Assembly (NCBI RefSeq): GCF_000471905.2
Contig: NW_006499364.1
Span: 7,346,028 to 7,410,027, forward strand
Length of the DNA: 64,000 nt
Direction: 5' to 3'
Source: Amborella trichopoda
Lineage: Eukaryota > Streptophyta > Magnoliopsida > Amborellales > Amborellaceae
The first letter of the stretch is position 1. Each line of letters begins with the position of its first letter. The notes under the pieces are model-generated. The model did not search any database and was not told where the DNA came from. It worked only from the letters and a program-made list of their open reading frames with translations. Positions 20,774-30,515 of the stretch are shown one piece after another. Position numbers and translations under genes: made by a program.

Positions 20774-22010
20774 TGTCTCGGGTTCAGAAGACCCGAGACT
20801 TGAGATTGCTTTCTCGGAAATCTTGTTCACAGAATGAGGGCATGTGCCCAATTAGTGAGAGGGGAATTTTATTCGTGAGGTGGAGACCAAACTCACCTAG
20901 GTCCGTGACTTGAGCTGACTCGCGCGGGCACCATCTTAGATCATGATGGAAAGCCCCCCAACTGCTTCAGTTCGTTCAGAATCGTCTCCCTTGACCTATA
21001 ATCTCCTTGTTTTATGCACATCACTATCATGGTTAACTTCCAAGACAAGTGGGCTGAAGGACCCACCCTTGTCACAGGACAATGCACATTCATATGGTAG
21101 AGAAGATGATAAGTTATGGTGATGAAGAAGAAGGTTCGAATAAAGAAAGAAAAGAGAAGAGGACTTGACCAGGCGACGAGACTAATATGATAGCTGGACT
21201 AGTACAGTGACTGACTCGAAGTGGTAGCGAGATGGCCAAGGTTACTCTGACCGGCACGACGATAATACTACTCGAAACAAGGTCGTTATGACTGTCCTAA
21301 TTTGGTGTGGCAGTAAAACGGGCATGGTACTTAGGACCATCACAACGGTAATACTACTCGACAACCAGACCGCTATGATAGTGCTAGACTAAGTCTATCC
21401 TTTAGTCAAGCAAGAAGAGGAGAAAAGAGAAAAAAAGAGAATGAAGAGAAGGTGTGGGACGGCGAAGAGGGAGGGTCTCGATGACGTTAAGATCGCCACC
21501 CACGGCCGTGGAGTAACAATGTCTCGGCCTTTGGACTGCGCTGGACACTACTGCTCACGGCGAAAGGCCCAAGTAGTGAACCTCACACTGTGTTAGGCAT
21601 CGCCGTTGGAAACACGAGAAGGCAACACATCCCTCCTCGGGCGGCGATAGCTTCTTGTGAAGCGCACGGCGATAGGTGTGGGACGTGAGAGAAGCCTGCA
21701 GAAGACGATAGGCACCGAGCCCAAAAAAAAAGTTTACAGACGGCGATAGGCACCAAGCGCACTAAAGAAGCCTGCGGACAACGATATGCACCAAGCTTAT
21801 GAAAGAAACTTGCGGACGGCAGTAGGCACCGAGCGCATGAAAGAAACCTGCGAACGACGATATGCATCGCCGTGACCCTTCGTGGGTGGCGATAGGCATC
21901 ACCATCTATGATAGCCGTGGGATGCAAAAGAAGCCTACGGATAGTGATAGGTATTGCCGCAACCGTTGTGCCCGGCGAGATACTATGAACGTCGTTCAAA
22001 CATGATCAAG
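20774..22010 (-). mobile_element. Tat-lineage LTR fragment E
   Basis: It runs colinear with 48950-49560 of element D's left LTR: cgggtt..., ctttctc, gtgagaggggaatt, gggcacc.tcttagatca, cttgttttatgc, then the cgacgataatactactcg-type section. Same plus-strand order means the same minus orientation. The LTR end nearest the PBS is missing on the left and the fragment breaks off on the right inside a minisatellite. A hairpin (gtctcgggt/acccgagac) sits at 20774-20799. Confidence 0.8.
21650..21990. repeat. Minisatellite in Tat LTR E, about 50-60-bp unit
   Basis: Repeats of the form acggcgataggcaccaagcg followed by aaagaagcctgcgga recur about six times with indels. The minus-strand 138-residue ORF at 21583-21999 is a by-product of this repeat and is rejected as a gene. 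Confidence 0.85.
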
Positions 22011-22073
22011 GTGTTATTGGAAACTTGAAGCCATGCTAGTAATACATGGCTGCTTGGTCATGGGAAAGCAGAA

Positions 22074-22550
22074 ATGTCTTTGTTAGACCTGTCCTTCATC
22101 GGTGGGCTCCCGCTCATCGGTGCTATATATGACGAGTTCGTGCCCCTGAACTTGGTCATTTTTGGAGGTCAATGGGTTGGGAAAGAAGACCTGCCAGCTG
22201 GATTGCAAGAGTTGTTCGGGATTTATCAGCTACTCTACTCTGAGTCCAAGAAGGGACGCATCTCCTTCACTCAATGGGTGGCATTCTTCTATGGAGACTG
22301 TGATGATAAGGCTGATCCAAGCCTGAGAAGAAAGGGGAAGGCATCCACGGAGGAAGCCCCTCCAGTATTTGAGCGGCATAGAGGGAACGATAACATCTTT
22401 CTGGCGGCGTACCTGGTGCTCTTCTTGTGCAAGTTCGCTCTGCCCGAAAGAGCAGACACCATTCATCCAGGCACTTTCTATGTAACCTGTGACATGGCGA
22501 GGGGGCGAGCGTATGCGGTGCAACCCTCCCAAATCAATATCACATCCTAG
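22074..22550 (+). pseudogene. Plant mobile domain (PMD) ORF fragment, antisense to LTR E
   Basis: This 158-codon open frame has the hallmarks of the PMD (aminotransferase-like) family found in plant transposons and some host genes: SFIGGLPLIGAIYDEFVP near the N-terminus, QWVAFFYGD mid-way, and AAYLVLFLCKFALPE followed by TIHPGTFYVTCDMARGR at the end. Full PMD proteins are several hundred residues, so this is an internal piece; the Met at 22074 is just the first in frame. It is antisense to the Tat LTR on its left. Tat elements are known to carry extra antisense ORFs between pol and the 3' LTR, and some encode such domains, so it is most likely element cargo. The family's molecular function is not settled. 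It ends where LTR B begins. Confidence 0.75.
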
Positions 22551-22585
22551 CTCTTTTCCTATCATCGAGAGTCAGGGAAAGATCT

Positions 22586-22755
22586 CATCATGTACCAAGT
22601 TCATGCTCACATATCATGCCTCATCATGCGGCAAGTCCATGCTCACACATTACATCATATCTCATCGTGTGGCAAGTCCATGATCACACATTACATCATA
22701 TCTCATCGTGCAGTAAGTCCATGCTTACACATTACTTCATATCTCATCGTGGCTA
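22586..22755. repeat. 41-bp tandem repeat, about 4 copies
   Basis: The unit ctcatcgtgcggcaagtcca plus tgctcacacattacatcatat repeats with few changes near the inner end of the LTR. It has no counterpart in element B's other LTR, which is deleted here. Confidence 0.88.
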
Positions 22756-22838
22756 AACAAAGCATGCCATGGGATCACATAGTTAACCACACAGGTCTTA
22801 ACACATAGCATTTATCACAATCATATCATAGCGCATCA

Positions 22839-23032
22839 CACTACCAATGGATGACCCATTGCATAGAACTTCATATCATATTACTCATCATATCATAGTA
22901 TCGTATCAAAACTCATCACACTATCAATGGATGACCCATTGCATAGTGCTTTATATCACATTACTCATCATATCATAGCATCATATTAAATCCCATCACA
23001 CTATCAATGGATGACCCATTGTATAGTGCTTC
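22839..23032. repeat. LTR palindrome in three tandem 80-bp units (B)
   Basis: The motif ctaccaatggatgacccatt followed by gcatag occurs at 22841, 22921 and 23001, exactly 80 bp apart. The units are near-identical, each with tcatatca-rich spacer sequence. Confidence 0.9.
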
Positions 23033-23439
23033 ATATCACTTTTCTTATCATATCATCACTGAACATGTATCCTAGTCATGCATTATTACAAATATGTACG
23101 TTTCATATTTCGTAAGCATTCAGTATTTCATAAGTGTTTACTATTTCATAAGTATTCACTATTTCATGGGCATGTCTTCTTTCAACCATGCATAGTCAAT
23201 AATTCCTAAACATTCACAAATTGATTAGCATGTCGTATTACAACCATACATATTTAACAATTCATGGAAGAACATAAACTTTAGTGTGACAGTTCCTTGG
23301 AAAGTTTGGCATAACTCGCAGCCCATAGAAGATTTGGTCATGGTTACAAAACCAATTTGAAACTAGACCCACTCATATTTCTTTTAAAAGTGGTTTGAGC
23401 TTAATCAGAGCCCTTTTTGTCAATAAACAGTTTATTACA

Positions 23440-24010
23440 AGTGAGCTACAGTTCTGGAAATTCCTGCAATTGATAATAGTGATCTACCCACACAAACAGG
23501 GATATAACTCTCAATTTATGACGTATTTATACACGGTTTTAAAACAAATTTTGAAGTAGACACATCAATATTTCAAATAAAGGCAGTTTAAGGTAATTTG
23601 GACACCGTTTGCTTAGTCAAAGGTCTAGTACAACATGAGCAACAGTTCTGGAAATTACTACAACTAATGACAATGATATGTCCACACAATCTAGGGCATA
23701 ATTCCCAATCCCTGAGGAATTTCCAGTAAGTTTCAAAACAAATTTTGAATTAGACACATCAATAATTCAAATAAAAGCCGTTTTAAGTCATTTAGACACT
23801 GTTTCATTAGTCAAACTCTCAGTACAAAATGAGTGACAGTTCAAGAAATTACTGCAACTTGTAGCAGTGACATGTGCATACAAATAGAGGTGTAGCTTCC
23901 AAATTATGAGGAATTTAAACATGGTTTCAAAGCCAAATATGTATTAAACACATTCATATTTTAAATAAAAGTAGTTTGAAGTCGTTTGGACATTATTTTG
24001 GCCAGTCAAA
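23440..24010. repeat. LTR-internal sub-repeats of about 195 bp (B, 3' LTR)
   Basis: The phrase cagttctggaaattactgca, with caaataaaag and gacacatcaat at fixed distances, recurs at about 23453, 23645 and 23840 with a partial fourth copy. The same series lies at 27450-28040 in the other LTR. Confidence 0.8.
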
Positions 24011-24425
24011 AGATCATTCCAAAAACATGCAGGGTCCCTGAAAATTCACAGCAAGGTTTTTGGCATATCTTATAAAACAATCAATACCTCTGAAACCTTT
24101 TTCATTTTACTTTATTTTCGGCACTAAATCTATTATGCCAATAAGAAGAAAAATCCTAAAAAAATAGGGCTTAATGAAGCATAAATTCCAATAGCATGCA
24201 GCGACATGCTCATTCAAAATTCATACTTATAACCATGCTTAATTTCATGATTTAACAAAAACATGGAAACACGATTCTTGGATCTACTTACAATATTAAA
24301 GGAACTCCCAATGCACCTCAATATGCTAAGCTCAAAGGATTGGTTAAGGGTCTCAAGTCTTCAAGGCCAAGAAGGCGGGCGTGAGTGTGAGGGGCAAGGA
24401 GAAGAGAGGGAGAGCTAGTTTGGTG

Positions 24426-24465
24426 AGTGGGGGTTTTATAACCGAGTGGGGGTTTTATAACCATT
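24426..24465 (-). promoter_or_regulatory. Duplicated LTR TATA box (B, 3' LTR)
   Basis: The phrase gagtgggggttttataacc stands twice in direct tandem, giving two ttataaaa boxes on the minus strand. The other LTR has one (about 28508-28518). Both lie just downstream of the minisatellite in the element's direction of transcription. Confidence 0.6.
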
Positions 24466-24559
24466 AAAAGGAAGAGGTGGCAGCATGTAAAAGCCATGTG
24501 TCACTACAAGGACATGAAGGTGCCACTTGACACCCTAGATACATGCAAACAATCATGGA

Positions 24560-25345
24560 AAAACTGTGCTCTGCGGCACCACTCTGCCGCACACGGCGGC
24601 ACACACTCTGTCACGCACGGAGGCACACACACTTCCGCACACGGCAGCACTCACACTGCCGTGCATGGTGGAACTCACTGTCGTGCACTCTCTCTAACTG
24701 CCGTGCGCGTCTCTCTTCACACTGCCGAGCGTGCTCTCTTCTCACTGCCGAACACGTCTTTCTTCACATTGCCAAGTGCACTATCTTCTCACTTTCTAGC
24801 GCGTCTTTCTTCACACTGCCGTGCGCGCTCTCTTCTCACTGCCAAGCGTGTCTCTCTTCACACTGTCGAGCGCACTCCCTTCTTACTATCGAGCACGTCT
24901 CTCTTCACACTACCGAGTGTGCTCTCTTCTCACTTTCGAGCGCGTCTCTATTCACACTGCCAAGTGCTCTCTCTTCTTACTACCGAGCACGTCTCTCTTC
25001 ACACTTGCGAGCACACTCTCTTCTCACTGCCGAGCGTGTCTCTCTTCGCACTACCAAGCGTGCTCTCTTCTTACTGCCGAGTGCGTCTCTCTTCACACTG
25101 TCATGCACGCTCTCTTCTCACTGACGAGCGCATCTTTGTTTACACTGCCAAACGCGCTCTCTTCTTACTGCGGAGCACGTTTCTCTTTGCATTGCCGAGC
25201 ATGCTCTCTTCTCACTGTCAAGCGCGTCTCTCCTTACACTGCCGAGTGGCCGAGGGCATCTCTCTTCACACAGCCAAGCGCTCTCTCTTCTCACTGCTGA
25301 GCGCGTCTCTCTTCACATTGCCGAGCGCTCCCTCTTCGTACTAAA
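24560..25345. repeat. U3 minisatellite, 47-48-bp composite unit (B, 3' LTR)
   Basis: Two half-units alternate: ctctcttcacactgccgagc and ctctcttctcactgccgagc, with cgcgt or gtgct linkers, for about 16 dimers. The left edge (24590-24690) has a variant cggcacacac.. form. Frames remain open over long distances (a 282-residue ORF), but homologous frames differ between the two LTRs, so there is no gene. Confidence 0.92.
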
Positions 25346-25370
25346 CCTGGAAAAATCTGGATCGTTACAC

Positions 25371-25392
25371 TATCCTCCTCTTAAAAAAGGAT
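25371..25392 (-). other. Polypurine tract (element B)
   Basis: Minus strand: ccttttttaagaggagga directly before the LTR start TGTAACG. The upstream gattttgaggaaaaaatcc is shared with elements A and C. Confidence 0.85.
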
Positions 25393-26830
25393 TTTTTCCT
25401 CAAAATCTTAAATCTGCTAATCATCTAAATGGACAATAGCATTCTTCTCCAAAGAATCTACTGAGGCATGAGCACACAACCAACCTATGCCCAAGAGGGC
25501 GTCCAAAATCCTAATCATCCAAAAGAATCAAGTTTATAGGTAAGACTCTACCGCCCAATCGTATCTTACAGTACCTAAACTCTGAACCAGTCACCAAAGA
25601 GTCCCCAAAAAGGTGTGCACACACTAAGGTATGATCAAGAGGTGACCTTATAACAAAGGAGGAAGGTACTTAGGATCAAACAAAATTCTAGTTTTCTTGT
25701 CACAAACAAAGAACTTACCTCGGGTCACTGAGGTAGAAGCCTTAGCCTCCAATTCTGTTAATGCCAACACCCGTCCTTGAGTCTTCGGTCTATCCTTGGG
25801 CTTCTTTGCAAGGCAGTCCTTGATTAGGTGGCCAAGTTTGCCACATCTTAAATATGCTTCAGGCCTTCTATGGCACTCTACTTTGAAGTGGATGCTCAGT
25901 CCACAATATGAGCACATGGGGCATTGGTTCTTACTCACATCACCTGGGAAGGTCTTTTGGGCCTTACCGTTCCCCTGATTTCCTTTCTCTAAAATACCTC
26001 TTAGAGGTGGGGGCTTTCCCTTCTACTTTTCTCTTCTTAGCCGGTACTCCTCACAGTCTATCTCAATTTTCATAGTCAAGTCCACCAATGGGGAGAACAC
26101 CTTGAGATTGGTTGACCTCACTCTCCCTCGAATATCTGACCTGAGGCATCTCTCAAACTTGCTCGCCCTACGCAACTCTGTATTAATGATGTGTGGTGTG
26201 TAACGGGAGAGCTCAGCAAATTTTGCTGCATAGTGCTCCATTAACATTTTCCCTTGCTACAGCTCAATAAAGTCTACTTCTTTTCTCTCTTGGACTGAGT
26301 AAGGGAAGTATTTCTCATTAAATGTCTTTAGAAAGTCTCTCCAAGTTGCTACAATTTTTGACTACTCCCAAGATTTCCTCTCCGAACTCTACCAGTGCTC
26401 GGCATCCCCCTCTAACATAATGGTCCACAGTCTAACCTTCTGCTCATCAGAGCAATGCAATACTTCAAATATATTTTCTACTTTCCTTCTCCATCTCCCA
26501 GCCTTTTCTACTCCTCCATCTCTCAAGAATGCTGGAGGTGAAAGTCTTCTAAATCTCTCAATTAAACTACTATCAATCTGGTCTGGGGTAGGGGTAGACG
26601 GGCCAACATAGAATCTTTCATCATCTGAGTCATGGCCCCCCAAAGTCTTGAAAAATTCTCATAAGGCTTCGGTGTTCTCATTACTCGAACTCGCATTGTT
26701 GGCATGAGTCCTTGTCATCAGGACCTAACATAAGAACAGCCAGTAACTAGCCTATCCAAAAACCAATCTAACGGCACTTCTAAGACTCTCTAGGCCAATA
26801 ATCCTATCCTTGCTGCTCTGATACCATAAC
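25393..26830 (-). pseudogene. Element B internal region: gag plus PR remnant, no pol
   Basis: Gag begins MGGHDSDDERFYVGPSTPTP near 26643, with ERFRRLSPPAFLRDG and then KAGRWRRKVENIFEVLHC. After stops it continues MLMEHYAAKFAELSRYTPHI (26247). The first knuckle CSYCGLSIHFKVEC is intact; the second reads YLRCGKLGHLIKDC with its first Cys changed to Tyr (G-to-A). PR starts TRILFDP and is cut, then resumes near 25560 with LPINLILLDD and a GIGWL...SVDSLEKN tail, followed at once by the PPT. RT, RH and IN are entirely missing at a join shared with element A. The element could at best have supplied Gag. Confidence 0.85.
26814..26825 (-). other. Primer binding site, initiator-Met tRNA type (B)
   Basis: Minus strand tggtatcagagc, exact, just inside the LTR end at 26831. 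Confidence 0.92.
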
Positions 26831-29485
26831 TATCATGACCTCACCACCTGACCCCTACTGTACTTGTCGGAGGGCGACAAAGTGCGGGATCACAACTAGA
26901 GGTGGCGAACGCCACTTAGGTGGGAGTAGCTCAACACGTTTGAAAATGCGGAATCAAAGCAAACCATGAAAGAAAATAAAAACCCCAAACACAACCACAC
27001 AAAGAACTAGATACTTAAAACTAATTACATGTACACAAGCTACAAAATTACTACAATATGTCCAGTATCCTAGTCATGCCTTATTACAATTATGTATGTT
27101 TCATATTTCATAAGCATTCAGTAATTCATAAGCGTTCACTATTTCATAAGCGTTCACTATTTCATAAGTATTCACTATTTTGTGGGCATATCTTATTTCA
27201 ACCTTGCATAGTCAATAATTCCTAGACATTCACAAATTCGTAAGCATGTCGTATTACAACCATACATATTTAACAATTCATGGAAGAACAGAAACTTCAG
27301 TGTGATAGTTCCTTGGAAAGTTTGGCAGCCCATAGAAGATTTGGTCATGGTTCCAAAAACAATTTGAAACAAGACCCACTCATATTTCTTTTAAAACTGG
27401 TTTTAGATTAAACAGAACCTTTTTGGTTTGTAAACAGTTTATTATAAAGTGAGCAATAGTTCTGGAAATTCTTGCAACTGATAATAGTGATATATCCACA
27501 TAACCAGGGACATAACTCTCAATTGATGAGGAATTTAAACACGATTTCAAAACAAATTTTAAAGTAGAAGCATCAATGTTTCAAATAAATTAATTTTCAA
27601 GTAATTTTCACATCGTTTGTTCAGCCAATGATCTAGTACAACATGAGAAACAGTTCTGGAAATTACTGCAACTGATGACAGTGACATGTCCACACATTCT
27701 AGGGCATAATTCGTAATCCATTAGAAATTTGATGATAGTTTTGAAACTAAATTTGAATTAGACACATCAATATTTCAAATAAATTCCGTTTGAAGTCCTT
27801 TGGACACCGTTTGTTCAGTCAAACATTCTGTACAAAATGAGTGATAGTTCTGGAAATTACTGCAACTTGTAGCAGTGACATGTACATACAAATTGAGGCA
27901 TAGCTTCCAAATTATGAGGAATTTAGACATGGTTTTAAAACCAAATTTTTAGTAAACACATCCATATTTCAAATAAAAGAGGTTTGTGTAGACACCATTT
28001 GGCCAGTCAAAAGATCATTACAAAAACATGCAGGGTCCCTGGAAATTCATAGCAATGTTTTTGGCATATGTTATAAAATAATCAATAACTCTCGAACTAC
28101 AAGGGATATTAACACAAAAACTTTTTCATTTTACTTTAGACATGCAGAGGTTATCTTCCACAAATTTTCAAAACCAACAAAGTTATTTTCAGTACTAAAT
28201 CTATCATGCCAATAAGAAGAAAAATCCTGGAAAAAAATGGCTCAAAGAAGCATAAATTTCATAGCATGTAGCGACATTCTCATTAAAAAATTATACTTAT
28301 AACCATGCTTAATTTCATGATTTAACAAAACCATGGAAACACGATTATTAGATCTACTTACAGTATTAAAGGAACTCCCAATGCGCCTCAATATGCTAAG
28401 CTCCATGGATGGGTTAAGGGTTCCAAGTCTTCAAGGCCAAGATAGCGGGCGTGAGTGTGAGGGGCAAGGAGAAGAAAGGAAGCTTATGGAAGGTTTGGTG
28501 AGTAGGAGTTTTATAACCAGTAAAAGAAAGAGGTCACAGCATGCAAGAACCATGTGTCACTACAAGGATATGAAGGTGCCATATGGCACCCTAGATACAT
28601 GCAAACAATCATTGGAAACTGTGCTCGGAGGCACAACTTTGCCGCACATGGCAGCACACACTTTGCCTCGCATGGCGGCATACACTTTGCCACGCACGGT
28701 GGCACACACACTGCTGCGCACGGCGGCACTCACACTATTGCGCATGGCGACACTCACACTGTCGCGCACGGCGGCACTCACTACCACGCACTCTCCCTCA
28801 CTGCCGAGCACATCTCTCTTCACACTGCCTAGTGCACTATCATCTCACTACCGAATGTGTCTCTCTGCACACTGCTAAGCGCACTCTCTTCTCACTGTCG
28901 AGCGCGTCCCTCGTCACACTGTCGAGCGTACTCTCTTCTCACTACCGTGCGCGTCTCTCTTCACACTGCCGAGTGTGCTCTCTTCTTCCTACCGAGCGCC
29001 TCTCTTCTCACTGTTGAGCACACTCTCTTCTCACTGCTGAGCACGTCTTTGTTTACACTGCCAAGCACGCTCTCTTCTTACTGCCTAGCGTGTCTCTCTT
29101 CACACTACTGAGCTGACTCTCTTCTCACTGTCGAGTGCGTCTCTCTTCACACTGTGGAGCGCGCTCTCTTCTTACTTTCGAGCACGTTTCTCTTCGCAAT
29201 GTTGAGCATGCTCTCTTCTCATTGTTGAGCACGTCTTTGTTTACACTACCAAGCGTGCTCTCTTCTTACTGCCGAGCACGTCTCTCTTCACACTTTCGAG
29301 CTCGCTCTCTTCTCACTACCGAGCGTGTCTCTCTTCACACTACCGAGCGTGCTCTCTTCTTACTGAAAAGCATGTATCTCTTCATACTGACAAGCGTGCT
29401 CTCTTCTCACTGTCGAGCACATCTCTCTTCACACTGTCGAGTGTGCTCTCGTCTTACTAAGTCCGGACAAATCTGGGTCTTTACA
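26831..29485 (-). mobile_element. Element B: 5' LTR, about 2.65 kb
   Basis: Minus strand TGTAAAGACCC (29485) to ...gtcatgata (26831). It carries the minisatellite (28625-29460), a TATA box near 28513 and the 195-bp sub-repeats. Compared with the 3' LTR it lacks the segment with the 41-bp repeats and the three palindromes; the break is near 27058. Confidence 0.88.
28625..29460. repeat. U3 minisatellite, 47-48-bp composite unit (B, 5' LTR)
   Basis: Same half-units as at 24560-25345, but copies are in different order and number, so the arrays have turned over separately since the element inserted. ORFs of 166 and 181 residues across it are not genes. Confidence 0.9.
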
Positions 29486-29610
29486 CTTACTTATTTCATT
29501 TTGTTTCATTCTAATTCCATTTTATTCCCTTCCATTTCCTTTCATTTCATTTCACTTTATTTTAATTTCAACAAGTCTGGGTCTTTAGACCCACTTGTTG
29601 AGACATCTCA
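29486..29610. other. Pyrimidine-rich spacer with a strong hairpin
   Basis: TTTCATTTCATTT-like sequence leads to a palindrome at 29569-29602 (caacaagtctgggtct / agacccacttgttg). The stem repeats the phrase tctgggtcttta that also forms the outer end of LTR B (29472-29485), so the LTR terminus has a second copy about 100 bp away. Confidence 0.6.
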
Positions 29611-29639
29611 CATGTGTGTATGTGCAAGAACGTAGAAAA

Positions 29640-29918
29640 ATGAGTCAAGGGAGTTGAAGCCGCACCGGCCTTTGGCATAGGGGGAATTCTTCGTGATCTA
29701 AGAGGGTGCCCACACGAGCTAGCCCGAGCCTGCCACGAACCCACGTGAGGTATGTCCCACCTCACGACTGTAATTGCTCTCTCACCAGTTGGTACCCTGC
29801 CTATGTTTTCTTCACACGATTCCCGAGAGAGCGATCACAGGTCCCAGGCTCATTTAAAACCCAGAATCTAGCCACCATGTCAGTTCGACCCGGAGGACGA
29901 GTTCGAGGCACCTAAGCA
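29640..29918 (+). mobile_element. Element F: end of Tat-lineage 5' LTR
   Basis: Colinear with the reverse complement of element D's right LTR (55470-55227): ggggaattcttcgtgatcta, agggtgcccacacgag, cccgagagagcgatc, and gaggcacctaagca at the end. Everything upstream has been lost towards LTR B. Confidence 0.8.
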
Positions 29919-29921
29919 TCT

Positions 29922-29940
29922 TGGCAACTCCATTGGGGAC
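29922..29940 (+). other. Primer binding site, Tat-lineage type (F)
   Basis: Sequence tggcaactccattggggac, matching the TGGCGACTCnnCTGGGGA pattern used by Tat/Ogre-type elements (tRNA-Arg in Ogre). Two C-to-T-type differences are visible relative to element H. Confidence 0.8.
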
Positions 29941-30215
29941 ACACTACCCCATCTTCAGCTCATCTTGCTTGATGAGTTCTCTGATATTCCAACACACACT
30001 CATATGTCATCGGGGTTATTCAAACCCTATGTCCGAGTTGGGGATTTCATAATCCCCGCACTAGGGGTCCGTCGTCAGGGACCAGGTTCCACGAACCTCG
30101 TTCATCGATTTCTATTTTAGCGTTATTTCAGTTTCACACTCCCAGGTTCTTACTTGGCGTGAGACAAGGAGGGACTCGCAAGTCCTTGACTCCTTGCTTC
30201 ACGACATCGACAAAC
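29941..30215 (+). other. Element F untranslated leader, first part
   Basis: Shares gagttggggatttcataatc and ggttccacgaacctcg with the leaders of D (minus strand, about 55020-55110) and, more weakly, H (59870). It is interrupted at 30215 by the solo LTR and resumes at 33114. Confidence 0.75.
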
Positions 30216-30364
30216 TGTATGGACCCCAAATTTTTCGGACATGAGACGTGCACAACAATAGAGTCAGTTGAAGGAAAGCTTGATGTCGCACGTGTCGATG
30301 TGTTAAAGTCGTGCATGGCAATTGTCGCGCATGAGAAAAGAGGAGAGAGAGAGAGAGAAGAGGC

Positions 30365-30515
30365 AGCGTCGACATGAAGAAGAAGGGACTAACACCTCGC
30401 GTGTAAAGGACTAACACTGCGTGTGAAGGCAGAGAAGAAGCAACATCGCGTGTGAAGGCAGAAAAGAGGTAACACCGCGCGAGAAGAGAAGGCAGTGCCG
30501 TGAGTGAAAAGGGAA
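30365..30515. repeat. U3 short tandem array (solo LTR)
   Basis: Units of about 33 bp of the form aacaccgcgcgtgaaggcag followed by agaag repeat about four times with loss of regularity. The position, close to the LTR 5' end, is the same as in the other Tekay LTRs. Confidence 0.7.

Larger units (their letters stand above)
22555..25369 (-). mobile_element. Element B: 3' LTR, Tekay type, about 2.8 kb
   Basis: On the minus strand it opens TGTAACGATCC at 25369, next to a PPT, and runs left through a minisatellite, a duplicated TATA box, sub-repeats of about 195 bp and three tandem palindromes. From 23060 to 25369 it is colinear with the other LTR at 27060-29485. The left edge (about 22540-22560) is not resolved: the canonical ...gtgata end is not convincing there. 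Confidence 0.85.

Noticed and set aside
21583..21999. 138-residue minus-strand ORF
   Set aside because: Matches the minisatellite of Tat LTR E and shows only its periodicity.
24496..25344. 282-residue ORF, His/Thr then Ser/Leu-rich
   Set aside because: Lies wholly in the LTR minisatellite. The other LTR of the same element keeps different frames open, so the frame is not conserved.
28333..29635. Long ORFs of 166-181 residues
   Set aside because: Same minisatellite in the 5' LTR of B; they cross the LTR edge into unrelated sequence.
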